The notes under the pieces are model-generated. The model ran no database searches. It was not told the DNA's origin and saw nothing but the letters and a program-made list of their open reading frames with translations. Position numbers and translations under genes: made by a program. Shown in pieces: positions 7,820 through 15,382 of a stretch of DNA of 64,000 nt (position 1 is the first letter of the stretch; each line of letters begins with the position of its first letter). The DNA comes from Acidobacteriota bacterium (GTDB taxonomy: Bacteria > Acidobacteriota > Blastocatellia > Pyrinomonadales > Pyrinomonadaceae), in assembly GCA_025463135.1 (NCBI GenBank), contig JAOAPY010000056.1:25825-89824 (forward strand). Reading direction: 5' to 3'.

Positions 7820-8611
7820 TCAATGGCCGGTGAAGCGCGGGTCGCGCTTTTCGAGAAAAGCGCGCACGCCTTCTTTACCATCTCTTGATTCAAAGCAACG
7901 CATCTGTGCCTCCACTTCATAACGAAGCATGCTCTCGAGTTCTTCGGCGCCGCTCAAATAGACCGCCTGCTTGGCGGCCGCAATGGAAATCGGCGGGGCA
8001 TCCCGCAGCCGTTCGGCGAGTTTGCGCGTCGCTTCCTCGAGTTCATTGTCCGGCACCACCCAGTTGACGAGACCGAGACGATGAGCTTCCCCGGCGTCGA
8101 CCGGATCGCCGAGAAAAAACATCTCGCAAGCCTTGTTGGCAGTAACCAGACGCGGCAGGAAATAAGTGCCACCCCAGTCCGGATGAAAGCCGATCTTTAC
8201 AAACGATTGCGTGAAAGTGGCGCTGCTGCCGGCGATACGCAGGTCGCAGGCCAGCGCCAGATTGCAGCCGGCGCCCGCTGCCGAGCCATTGATCGAGGCG
8301 ACCACCGGTTTAGTCATTTGACGAATCGCAGTGACTACACGGCGAGCAGCGCCCAACAGGCGCGCGAATTCCTCCGAGTCGTTGCGGTCCATTAATTCAG
8401 CGGCACGTTCAAGATCGCCGCCGGCACAGAAAGCGCGACCGGCGCCGGTAATTACAACCACGCGCACCAGCCGGTCGCTGCCCGCCTGCTCGAGCGCTTC
8501 GGCGAGATCCCGCCGCATGTGCCCCACCAAAGCATTGAGCTTGTCGGGCCGGTTCAGCGTGATCGTTACGATGCCGGACTCTTCCGTGAAGTCGATATTG
8601 TCGTATGGCAT
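7820..8611 (-). CDS. Crotonase-family enzyme 2 (PaaG-like enoyl-CoA isomerase/hydratase)
   Basis: This 263-residue crotonase carries ITLNRPDKLNAL, GRAFCAGGDL, GAGCNLALACDLRIAG and FVKIGFHPDWGGTYFLPRLV. The PD-GGT motif with Asp and the Asn in place of the first hydratase Glu match PaaG-type 1,2-epoxyphenylacetyl-CoA isomerases. The second hydratase Glu is absent. An epoxide- or ring-isomerising role would fit beside a BoxB-type epoxidase, but this is inference. It lies 10 bp upstream of the SDR, so the two are probably co-transcribed. A 7-mer repeat tract separates it from crotonase gene 3. Confidence 0.85.
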   Translation of the reverse strand: MPYDNIDFTEESGIVTITLNRPDKLNALVGHMRRDLAEALEQAGSDRLVRVVVITGAGRAFCAGGDLERAAELMDRNDSEEFARLLGAARRVVTAIRQMTKPVVASINGSAAGAGCNLALACDLRIAGSSATFTQSFVKIGFHPDWGGTYFLPRLVTANKACEMFFLGDPVDAGEAHRLGLVNWVVPDNELEEATRKLAERLRDAPPISIAAAKQAVYLSGAEELESMLRYEVEAQMRCFESRDGKEGVRAFLEKRDPRFTGH

Positions 8612-8615
8612 TTTT

Positions 8616-8682
8616 TATCTAGAGAACCAAAGAACCAAGATCAAAGCACAAAGATCAAAACCCGGAAATCAAACAAGCAAGA
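8616..8682. repeat. Degenerate 7-mer array (accaaag / atcaaag type)
   Basis: An A-rich tract of about nine loosely repeated 7-base units (aaccaaag, gatcaaagc, acaaagatc) fills the space between crotonase genes 2 and 3. It belongs to the same family as the tracts near 6966, 9540, 11280, 25167 and 35834. Confidence 0.65.
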
Positions 8683-8683
8683 A

Positions 8684-9505
8684 TTATCTTCCGTTAAATT
8701 CCGGTTTTCGCTTCTCAATATATGCGGCCATGCCTTCCTTCGCATCCTCTGACTGAAACAGTTGTTGTTGCAGTTCTCGCTCCAGCGCCAAAGCATATTC
8801 AAACGGAATCTCAGCGCCGGATTGTACACTGCGCTTGATGCGGCCGACGGCGCGCGCGGCTTTCTGCGGCGTAGTGAATTGGCGCGCGTAAGTCATTACC
8901 TGGTCCATAAAAGACGCACTCGTATCAGCGACGTAAAGATGATCGATAAGACCGAGTTCCCGGCCTATCTCAAATGCCAACAACTCGCCAGTGGCCATTA
9001 GCTCGATTGCTCGAGACTTCCCGACGATACGCACCAGACGTTGCGTTCCTCCCGTTCCCGGAAGGACGCCCAAGTTCACCTCAGGCAATCCGATCTTTCC
9101 CGCTAAACGTCGCGCGATGCGAATGTCCGCGGCCATCGCGACCTCAAGACCGCCGCCTACGCAATGACCATTGATGGCCGCAATTACTAGCTTGGGAGTT
9201 TGCTCCAGGCGCGACAACGTTTCGTTGGCGTGCAGGCAGAAATAGTATTTGAATTCAGGCGTGACATTGCCGAGCATGTTGATGTTCGCACCGGCGCAGA
9301 AAAACTTTTCACCGCTGCCCGTGATCACGATCACTTGCACACTCTCGTCCATGCGCGCCTTCAGGATGCAGGCATCCAGATCCTGCATCATTTCGTGGGT
9401 GTACGTGTTTGCGGGCGGGTCGTTGAGGGTCAACAGGGCGATGCCCTCACTCACGCTGTACTGTACGAGCGTTCTTTGCTCTTCTGTTTTGGGTTCCGCT
9501 GCCAT
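8684..9505 (-). CDS. Crotonase-family enzyme 3 (canonical enoyl-CoA hydratase)
   Basis: This 273-residue crotonase has both hydratase glutamates in place: one in GGGLEVAMAADI and one in GLPEVNLGVLPGTGGTQRLVR. It also shows the oxyanion strand EKFFCAGANINML. It should hydrate a trans-2-enoyl-CoA to 3-hydroxyacyl-CoA, the classical beta-oxidation step. The segment CAGANINMLG also resembles BoxC, to which it is distantly related. I start it at the ATG at 9505 (MAAEPKTEEQ) with a GGGGAAA upstream; ten extra codons are open upstream. It lies within the minus-strand catabolic run after the ankyrin lipoprotein. Confidence 0.9.
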   Translation of the reverse strand: MAAEPKTEEQRTLVQYSVSEGIALLTLNDPPANTYTHEMMQDLDACILKARMDESVQVIVITGSGEKFFCAGANINMLGNVTPEFKYYFCLHANETLSRLEQTPKLVIAAINGHCVGGGLEVAMAADIRIARRLAGKIGLPEVNLGVLPGTGGTQRLVRIVGKSRAIELMATGELLAFEIGRELGLIDHLYVADTSASFMDQVMTYARQFTTPQKAARAVGRIKRSVQSGAEIPFEYALALERELQQQLFQSEDAKEGMAAYIEKRKPEFNGR

Positions 9506-9533
9506 GCTGATTTCCCCGCGCCTCGTAAATCTC

Positions 9534-9660
9534 AAGTCTTAGGTTTCAAGTTTCAAGTTTCAAGTTTTAGGTCTCAGATCTCAGGTCGGAAATCACTCCA
9601 TCAGACCCTCCTCAAAATACAAGACCTCAAAATCCAAAGACCAAAGACCAAAGTCCAAAC
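9534..9660. repeat. Degenerate 7-mer arrays (tttcaag and ccaaaga units)
   Basis: The left part has repeated tttcaag units (aggtttcaagtttcaagttt). The right part has caaagaccaaagacc units. The two halves resemble each other's reverse complement in composition, as in other copies of this intergenic repeat type. Confidence 0.65.
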
Positions 9661-9663
9661 GCC

Positions 9664-10341
9664 TTACTTCCCACCTGCCTTCTTCAACAATTCTTCAATC
9701 TCTTTATTACCCTGCCCCGTAGCGATACCCAGCGGTGTCGCGCCGTCATTTTTCCTGAGATTGGGATCGGCGCCTTTTTCAAGCAACAACTTGACCGTGT
9801 CTATACGATTGTTCCAGGCGGCTTCAGTCAAAGGCGTGCGCCCGTCGGCGTCTTTCGCGTTTACGTAAGCCCCTTTATCCAACAGCTCTTTAACCGCCTT
9901 GTCGTTGCCGATTCGGGCCGCATCGATCAAATCCATGCTCTTCCTGATCAACTCGACGGTATCTGTGTGACCCGCCGCCATGGTCACCGGCGTCTCGCCG
10001 TCTTTCTTCCTGGCCCACAAGTCACCACCGTGATCGATGAGCAGTTTGACGATTTCCGTGTGGCCACGGTATGCAGCCTCGGTCAAAGGCGTCCGGCCAT
10101 CCCCGTCTTTGGTGTTCGGTGTTACTCCCTTGTCGAGCAGCGTTTTGACGCCGGCAGTATCACCTTTGATCGCGGCATCGAGCAGCGCGAGCTCATCGGC
10201 AGACCGCGGCGCCGGAGCACTGGCAGTTGGACCGCTGCCGGGAGTCGCCGGCACGCCGGGCCGTGGAGTGCAAGAGGCAAGCAGGGTCAGCAGTCCGAGC
10301 ACGAGAGTCGAAACCAGCAGACGCAAAATATTCTGGGACAT
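9664..10341 (-). CDS. Ankyrin-repeat lipoprotein
   Basis: This is a 225-residue exported protein. The N-terminus has a hydrophobic segment ending in lipobox LLASC, so it is probably a lipid-anchored protein of the cell envelope. A Pro/Ala/Thr linker follows, then two blocks of ankyrin repeats with DGRTPLTEAAYRGHTEIVKLLIDHG (quoted in parts: DGRTPLTEAA, RGHTEIVKLLIDHG) and DGRTPLTEAAWNNRIDTVKL, and a last repeat with GATPLGIATGQGN. Ankyrin repeats mediate protein binding and have no enzymatic role by themselves. I chose the ATG at 10341 because it gives a proper signal peptide. It sits within the catabolic run between the regulator and crotonase 3; the functional link is unclear. Confidence 0.85.
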   Translation of the reverse strand: MSQNILRLLVSTLVLGLLTLLASCTPRPGVPATPGSGPTASAPAPRSADELALLDAAIKGDTAGVKTLLDKGVTPNTKDGDGRTPLTEAAYRGHTEIVKLLIDHGGDLWARKKDGETPVTMAAGHTDTVELIRKSMDLIDAARIGNDKAVKELLDKGAYVNAKDADGRTPLTEAAWNNRIDTVKLLLEKGADPNLRKNDGATPLGIATGQGNKEIEELLKKAGGK

Positions 10342-10377
10342 GTTTGCAGATTTTCTTCTTCCAAGATCGAATAACAT

Positions 10378-11061
10378 TTAGACGTTGGTGGTGTTCTCTC
10401 CCGGCTCGCGCCAGACGCTGAGGTTTTCAGCGGGCGTGGTCCTGGGTAAATCAAGCGCTCTATCCTGCGTTGCATCCACAAAACCGGTCAAGTAAAGCCG
10501 CGTCACATTGTCGACCAGTTCCGAGACTGCCAACTTGCCTTTCGGGTTGTACCAGTTATAGATCCAATTCATCATACCGAACAACGCATAAGTTGCCACA
10601 GTCAAATCAATCTGCTTTTCTCCGGCGGGCCGCGTCTGCCGCACTTCGCTGAGAATCTTGCGCGCCCGGCGCGTGTACTTTTCCTTTTTGCCGGACACTC
10701 GCACACGCAAATCGCCGGCGAGCGATTCGGCCTCGTGCGACAGGACTTTCATCTCGGCCATATTGGCCGCGAAGAATGCCAGATGATTATCGATAAAGAC
10801 GCGCAGCTTTTGCACCGGGTCATTGATGTCGGACAAGCGCATTTCCAATCGGTCGATCACGCGCCCGAAACAGTTGTCCTGAATTAGAAACAGCAGTTCT
10901 TCCTTGGATTTGCAGTAATGATAAAGGCCCGCGAGGCTGACGCCCGTCGCGCGCGAAATATCGCGCATCGTGGTGGAGTGATAACTCTTCTCGGCAAAGA
11001 TCCGCGCTGCATGACGCAGGATAAATTCGAGCTTTTGATCGTAACGCGTAAAATCTTGCAT
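10378..11061 (-). CDS. TetR-family transcriptional regulator of the aromatic-CoA block
   Basis: This 227-residue regulator has an N-terminal TetR HTH: ILRHAARIFAEKSYHSTTMRDI, then ISRATGVSLAGLYHYCKSKE (first part quoted as ILRHAARIFAEKSYHSTT). The C-terminal ligand domain is divergent, as usual. TetR repressors next to CoA catabolic genes typically sense an acyl-CoA. The start at the ATG at 11061 (MQDFTRYDQK) is chosen because the 60 codons upstream run through a family C repeat element. It is downstream of boxB on the same strand. The 18-bp palindrome upstream of boxC at 14545-14562 is a candidate operator. Confidence 0.85.
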   Translation of the reverse strand: MQDFTRYDQKLEFILRHAARIFAEKSYHSTTMRDISRATGVSLAGLYHYCKSKEELLFLIQDNCFGRVIDRLEMRLSDINDPVQKLRVFIDNHLAFFAANMAEMKVLSHEAESLAGDLRVRVSGKKEKYTRRARKILSEVRQTRPAGEKQIDLTVATYALFGMMNWIYNWYNPKGKLAVSELVDNVTRLYLTGFVDATQDRALDLPRTTPAENLSVWREPGENTTNV

Positions 11062-11075
11062 AAAAGAGTTGGTCT

Positions 11076-11346
11076 TGGGCCTTTGGACTTTTGGTCTTTG
11101 GTTTTTTCCTCTCGTCGTAAGCTCCGGAGGAGCGAAGTGTTTATGGATAACGCAGAATTTCTTGGTTCTGATGAGCCCCGCAGGGTCGTGATGTTCTCGA
11201 CCTTGCGCCCCTACGGAGCGCGTCACCTGAAGAAGGGCCATCCGCTATAAACATTCCGCTCCTCCGGAGCTTAGAACCAGAAGCCAAAGACCCAAAGCCT
11301 AAACCCAAAATCCAAAATCCAAAGACCAAAGACCAAAGACCAAAAC
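11076..11346. repeat. Composite intergenic element: family C palindromes flanked by inverted 7-mer arrays
   Basis: The left edge has units of the type tttggtc (11083-11106) and the right edge has their complements, gaccaaa (11320-11346). Nested between them, gctccggaggagcg (11120-) pairs with cgctcctccggagc (ending about 11268), around ccccgcaggg and gcgcccctacggagcgc. The whole structure is a large imperfect inverted repeat resembling a non-autonomous mobile unit, but I see no transposase. Confidence 0.75.
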
Positions 11347-11351
11347 CTTCC

Positions 11352-12749
11352 TTACAACCGAACGTACTCAAACTCAAACGGCTTACCTTTGACGCCGGAG
11401 ATTGGCGGGGCGATCCAGTTGGCGATCTTGCCCGGCTCAGTTACCGGATGCATCAAGCTGCGGACGTACTCGCGATCTTCAATAGCCGGCAGCCACTCAG
11501 CTTTGCGCTGCTCAAACTCGTCATTGCCGATCAGGTTGCCGTGAATATCGAAATTGTGTCCGGCAAATTCGCCCACGTGCCGATGAAAGCGTGTATGCGG
11601 CAGTGAAAGTCGATCACTCAAACCTTCGTCGGCGAGGGCCTTGTTCCAGCGCGCCAGGCCTTTCTCACAGTCTTTGACGTACTCCAGGCGAAGTACTTCG
11701 TTCAGCGCGTTGCGCAAAGGCACTTCACGCTGCTTCAGTTGGCCGCCATCAACCACAGTCAAAGTGAAAATCTCATTTGCCGCGGTGTGGTCCGTGTACT
11801 GCTCCTGCTCCTTATAACGTCCCTTTAAACCGGCGGCGAAGAAATCCGCCGAGTTCGAGCTGATCTCGCCGCCAAATAGATCCAACGAGTAGCTGAACCA
11901 AAAGTTGATGTACTTCTGAATTATCTCGAGCGGAATACCGCCCAACTCGCGCGCGTCGCCCTGCTTCATCAACTGCGCGGTGCGCTTTACCACGCGCGAC
12001 AAGCCGGTATCGCCGACGAACATGTGGTGCGCTTCTTCAGTGAGCATGAACTGGCAGGTGCGCGCCAGCGGCTCGAAGCCGGATTCAGCCAACGCGGAAA
12101 GCTGATACTTGCCGTCGCGATCGGTGAACATCGTGAACGCAAAAAAATTAAGCCAGTCATCGCAGGGCTGATTGAATGCTTCGAGAATGCGCGGCTTGTC
12201 GGGATTGCCGCTGCGTCGCTCCAGCAATGCGTCCGCTTCATCGCGACCATCGCGGCCGAAATAGCCGTGCAGCAAATAAACCATGGCCCATAAGTGACGG
12301 CCCTCTTCGACATTCACCTGAAACAAATTGCGCAGGTCATAAAGCGAGGGACAGGTTTGTCCCAGCAGTCTTTGCTGTTCCACCGAAGCCGGTTCGGTGT
12401 CGCCTTGCGTCACGATGATGCGGCGTAGAGAGTTGCGAAATTCGCCGGGCACTTCCTGGTAAGCGGGTAGGCCGCAGTTATCGCCAAAGCCGACACGCGC
12501 ATCGGGCTCTGCCGGCTTCAGAAAAATACCCCAGCGATAGTCCGGCATTTTTACAAAATCAAAATTGGCCCAACCATCGGGCTCGACACTGATCGCCGTG
12601 CGCAGATAGACGTCCTTTTCCTGAAAACCTTCGGGACCCATCTCGCGCCACCAGTCGAGATAGTTGGGCAACCACCTTTCCAGCGCGCGTTGGAGTTTTT
12701 TGTCTTCAGAAAGATTTACGTTGTTAGGAATGCGTTCGTATAAATTCAT
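11352..12749 (-). CDS. boxB: Benzoyl-CoA 2,3-epoxidase, di-iron oxygenase component BoxB
   Basis: This 465-residue protein is close to the usual BoxB length of about 470. BoxB uses O2 and electrons from BoxA to form the 2,3-epoxide of benzoyl-CoA in the aerobic CoA-dependent benzoate pathway. The di-iron motifs are visible: E119 (GDTEP), E149 and H152 (VEEGRHLW), D210 (FTDRD), E239 and H242 (LTEEAHHMF). These match the ligand spacing I remember for the Azoarcus enzyme, shifted by one residue. It follows boxC by about 110 bp on the same strand. No BoxA reductase is in the window. The neighbouring kynureninase and aminobenzoyl-CoA-type enzymes raise the possibility of a substituted benzoyl-CoA substrate. 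Confidence 0.93.
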   Translation of the reverse strand: MNLYERIPNNVNLSEDKKLQRALERWLPNYLDWWREMGPEGFQEKDVYLRTAISVEPDGWANFDFVKMPDYRWGIFLKPAEPDARVGFGDNCGLPAYQEVPGEFRNSLRRIIVTQGDTEPASVEQQRLLGQTCPSLYDLRNLFQVNVEEGRHLWAMVYLLHGYFGRDGRDEADALLERRSGNPDKPRILEAFNQPCDDWLNFFAFTMFTDRDGKYQLSALAESGFEPLARTCQFMLTEEAHHMFVGDTGLSRVVKRTAQLMKQGDARELGGIPLEIIQKYINFWFSYSLDLFGGEISSNSADFFAAGLKGRYKEQEQYTDHTAANEIFTLTVVDGGQLKQREVPLRNALNEVLRLEYVKDCEKGLARWNKALADEGLSDRLSLPHTRFHRHVGEFAGHNFDIHGNLIGNDEFEQRKAEWLPAIEDREYVRSLMHPVTEPGKIANWIAPPISGVKGKPFEFEYVRL

Positions 12750-12761
12750 GCCATCACCGTG

Positions 12762-12838
12762 TAACGCTCCCTACGGAGCTTTATTGAGAGATTGATTATC
12801 AGTTTCTATAAACATTTCGTGCCTCCGGCACTTCGGAC
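12762..12838. repeat. Family C palindromic fragment between boxB and boxC
   Basis: The segments ctccctacggagct and ataaacatttcgtgcctccggcac correspond to the central and right parts of the longer family C elements at 6814 and 11118. It occupies most of the 113-bp spacer between boxC and boxB. Confidence 0.6.
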
Positions 12839-12862
12839 TAGACCTCTAAACGCGATCACATC

Positions 12863-14524
12863 CTAAGTTCGCTTAAAATCAAACTGCGATTGTGTCGGCT
12901 TTCCGTAATTCGTTAATGCGCCTTGTGGGCCGACGGCGTTCGGGCGTTGGAAGATCCAGTTTTGCCACGCGGTCAAACGGCCGAAGATTTTCGTGTCCAT
13001 CGATTCCGGACCCGCGAATCGCAGCGAAGCTTCCATGCCGGTGAGCGCATCCGGCGAAAGGGAAGTTCTTTCCTCTATCGCCACGCGAATCTCGTCTTCC
13101 CAATCCAAATCGTCAGGAGCAAAAGTAATCAGACCGGCGTCTTCCGCGGCTTCAGCGTCCCATGGGCCAGTGTCTTCCAGCAGCGCGGCAACCCGCTCAG
13201 GCGTCCCCAGAAAGCGCGACTGCAAACGCGTCAAGCCATTACTCATCGGCAACGCACCGGCATTAAATTCACTCGCCGCGATGGCTACTGCCTGGTCCGG
13301 ACTATTGAGCATGTAACTGCGATCCGCGGCGAGTGCCAACTCCAGCAAGTTACCGGCAAAGCAACTTCCCGGTTCGATCAGGGCAAAGAAACTTTTTGCG
13401 GTGAGGTCAAGTCGGCGCAGCACGCGCGCCATGTACAGTACGATCTCGCGCACGAGCCAGTGATCGCGCAAGGCGGTTAGCGTCTTATCAAGGGCCAGGA
13501 CGTTATCGATGTCTCCTTCGGTACGCAGGCAAACGAGTCCAATCTCGGGCTCGTTCACACGCATGTGCAGGAGGGCGTCGTCCAGCTCGCGATAGGCTTG
13601 CAGCGGCCAGTATGCGTCGCCGAGTTCCTGGATCTCTTTCGCTGTAGTGGGGAGATTAGATCCGGGACCAAGCATGGTTAGATCGGCGTAGCGTTTTTCG
13701 CGATTGAATTTCACGCTGATGTATTTATAGGCGCGTGTGTCGACGGTTGATTCGAATTGGAGAGGAGTTAGTTTGATGCCGACGCTGTTAGATGGGCTTT
13801 GAACTCGAGAGCTGCCGTCATCACGCAAGCTAACAGCTTGCGTTACATCCGCGACACGCTGCGCGATCGATTCGTCAAATTTTGAGGTGGGAAAGCTATC
13901 ATCGATCAGGCCCCACTCTTTCGCGCGTTTGCCTTTTAGTCCTTCCGCGAGGGTCGAGAAAACATCCGCACGATCGCGTCGCACTTTTCGTTTGTCTACC
14001 AGTCGCGTCAATCCCCCGGTGCCCGGCAACACACCAAGCAGCGGCACCTCGGGAAGGGAAACGGCAGAGTTGCCGTCATCAACCAGATAGATTTCGTCAC
14101 AGGCGATTGCCAATTCGTAGCCGCCGCCCGATGCGGTCCCATTCAGCGCCGCGATATAGCGGCGGCCCGAATGCCGCGAGTCGTCTTCGATCGCACAGCG
14201 CGTCTCGTTGGTGAATTTACAGAAGTTGACTTTGAAGGCGTGGGACGACGTGCCCAGCATATAGATATTAGCGCCGGCGCAGAAGATGCGGGGCTTGAGG
14301 CTGGAGACCACGACCGCCCGCACTTGGGGATGTTCAAAGCGCAAGCGCTGAATGGCGTCGGCGAGTTCAATATCGACGCCCAGGTCATAGGAGTTGAGCT
14401 TGAGCTTATAGCCTTCGGCGAGCGTCTGGTCTTCCTGGACATCCATCGAAAGTCGCGCCACGGCGCCTTCAACGTTTAGCTTCCAGTGCTTGTATTCTTT
14501 CGGCGATGTCTGAAAGTTGATCAT
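12863..14524 (-). CDS. boxC: Benzoyl-CoA-dihydrodiol lyase BoxC
   Basis: This 553-residue protein is a double crotonase-fold enzyme close to the usual length of about 555. BoxC hydrolytically opens the 2,3-epoxybenzoyl-CoA ring and releases formate, giving 3,4-dehydroadipyl-CoA semialdehyde. Signatures are RIFCAGANIYMLG, NGTASGGGYELAIACDEIYL, SLPEVPLLGVLPGTGGLTRLVDKRKVRRDRADVF (quoted in parts: SLPEVPLLGVLPGTGG, RLVDKRKVRRDRADVF) and the C-terminal GRLTAWQNWIFQRPNAVG. The ATG at 14524 has GAGG six bases upstream; the 15 open codons above it cross the candidate operator. A 27-bp palindrome, a copy of an extragenic repeat, is inserted in frame at 13820-13846. It is the first gene of the minus-strand catabolic run. 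Confidence 0.93.
   Translation of the reverse strand: MINFQTSPKEYKHWKLNVEGAVARLSMDVQEDQTLAEGYKLKLNSYDLGVDIELADAIQRLRFEHPQVRAVVVSSLKPRIFCAGANIYMLGTSSHAFKVNFCKFTNETRCAIEDDSRHSGRRYIAALNGTASGGGYELAIACDEIYLVDDGNSAVSLPEVPLLGVLPGTGGLTRLVDKRKVRRDRADVFSTLAEGLKGKRAKEWGLIDDSFPTSKFDESIAQRVADVTQAVSLRDDGSSRVQSPSNSVGIKLTPLQFESTVDTRAYKYISVKFNREKRYADLTMLGPGSNLPTTAKEIQELGDAYWPLQAYRELDDALLHMRVNEPEIGLVCLRTEGDIDNVLALDKTLTALRDHWLVREIVLYMARVLRRLDLTAKSFFALIEPGSCFAGNLLELALAADRSYMLNSPDQAVAIAASEFNAGALPMSNGLTRLQSRFLGTPERVAALLEDTGPWDAEAAEDAGLITFAPDDLDWEDEIRVAIEERTSLSPDALTGMEASLRFAGPESMDTKIFGRLTAWQNWIFQRPNAVGPQGALTNYGKPTQSQFDFKRT
13820..13846 (-). repeat. 27-bp palindromic repeat (family D) in frame inside boxC
   Basis: The arms ACGCAAGCT and AGCTTGCGT are separated by three bases. 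The same palindrome type is extragenic at 31080-31100 and 32410-32430. In boxC it encodes VTQAVSLRD between the two crotonase-like halves, a linker region that varies in the family. The unit length of 27 keeps the frame. Confidence 0.75.
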
Positions 14525-14544
14525 TAATACCTCAATAAATTTTA

Positions 14545-14562
14545 TTCGAACGAACGTTCGAA
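14545..14562. promoter_or_regulatory. Candidate TetR operator upstream of boxC
   Basis: TTCGAACGAACGTTCGAA consists of two perfect 8-bp inverted arms with an AA centre, 20 bp upstream of the boxC start. Size, symmetry and position fit a TetR-type operator for the regulator at 10378-11061. I saw no second copy in the window. Confidence 0.55.
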
Positions 14563-14817
14563 CGAGCATGATAATGGGATTAAGAAGCGGAGGTCAACCG
14601 GCGGGGAAAGAGAAGAAAGCCATTTTTGCGGGTGCTCCAAAGGGGCAGTCAAAACGTAAAGCCATCGGAGTTCCGCGCATCCACTCTGGAACCGCGTAAG
14701 AATGATAACATCGAGCAACCCCTTGACAGGTTTGTTCATGGGCGCGTAGGGTTTTGGATCCACCCACCAAAGCTCAAACATGGATTCAGATCTGAGAGCG
14801 AGATCTGACAAAAATTT

Positions 14818-14916
14818 GGAGGCGAATCTGTTCTGGTGAACGGCGCGGTCTTCAAAACCGTCAGTGAGACTGTGAGAACAGGCTCAGGTAGGTTCGATTC
14901 CTACACGCCTCCGCCA
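14818..14916 (+). tRNA. selC: tRNA-Sec (anticodon TCA)
   Basis: The 99-nt sequence folds as a bacterial selenocysteine tRNA. The acceptor arm is GGAGGCG/CGCCTCC with discriminator G and an encoded CCA end at 14914-14916. The long D stem is CTGTTC/GAACGG with a short TGGT loop. The anticodon loop CTTCAAA has TCA. The long variable arm is about nine base pairs, and the T arm is GTAGG TTCGATT CCTAC. The eighth acceptor pair that normally gives the 8/5 fold would be A-A here, a mismatch. It reads UGA codons as selenocysteine together with SelB, encoded at 41752-43686. No selA or selD is in the window. Confidence 0.93.
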
Positions 14917-14966
14917 ACTGGATTGTGGATTGCTGACTGCTGATTGCAGATTCAGAGGAGGAATCT

Positions 14967-15326
14967 ATGAATCCCGATGTTATGAAAGCGAGGACTCGCG
15001 CTTTTGCCCTTCGCATCATTCGGTTGGCAGAGAGTCTGCCTAATACGCCAACCGCCAACGTAATTCGGAATCAAATGTTACGTTCAGGTCCCTCCGTCGG
15101 AGCCAACTACCGCGCTGCTTGCCGCGCAAAATCGAAACCTGATTTTGTTGCAAAAATGGGCATCGTTGAAGAGGAAGCCGACGAAACGATGTACTGGATC
15201 GAGTTGTTAATCGATGCTGAGATCGTGATGCGTACTCGTGTAACGAACTTGCTCGAGGAAGCAGACGAGATTCTTTCAATCACGGTTTCATCTATTAAGA
15301 CAGCCCGAGGATTGAAAGTACGCTGA
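14967..15326 (+). CDS. Four-helix bundle protein (23S rRNA-intervening-sequence protein family)
   Basis: This 119-residue helical protein shows the family pattern MKARTRAFALRIIRLAESLP, IRNQMLRSGPSVGANYRAAC, KPDFVAKMGIVEEEADETMYW (in part) and a final helix NLLEEADEILSI. The family is named from ORFs in 23S rRNA intervening sequences, but most members are free-standing and their role is unknown. The S-x-SVGANYRAACRA segment is the most conserved part and is intact. A strong GAGGAGG lies seven bases before the ATG. It follows tRNA-Sec by 50 bp on the same strand, and its product has no evident link to selenocysteine. Confidence 0.88.
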   Translation: MNPDVMKARTRAFALRIIRLAESLPNTPTANVIRNQMLRSGPSVGANYRAACRAKSKPDFVAKMGIVEEEADETMYWIELLIDAEIVMRTRVTNLLEEADEILSITVSSIKTARGLKVR

Positions 15327-15382
15327 GGTTGATATCACGCTTTCTGAAATTCCGCACTCTGAAATCTGAATTCTGAAATCGT

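Noticed and set aside
11062..11241. 60-codon N-terminal extension of the TetR regulator
   Set aside because: It is a translation of the family C repeat and 7-mer arrays.
11076..11346. Possible insertion sequence
   Set aside because: Inverted ends are present but there is no transposase frame and no clear target duplication; treated as an extragenic repeat.
14967..15326. Evidence of an rRNA intervening sequence, from the family name of the four-helix protein
   Set aside because: No 23S rRNA sequence flanks it; free-standing members are common.
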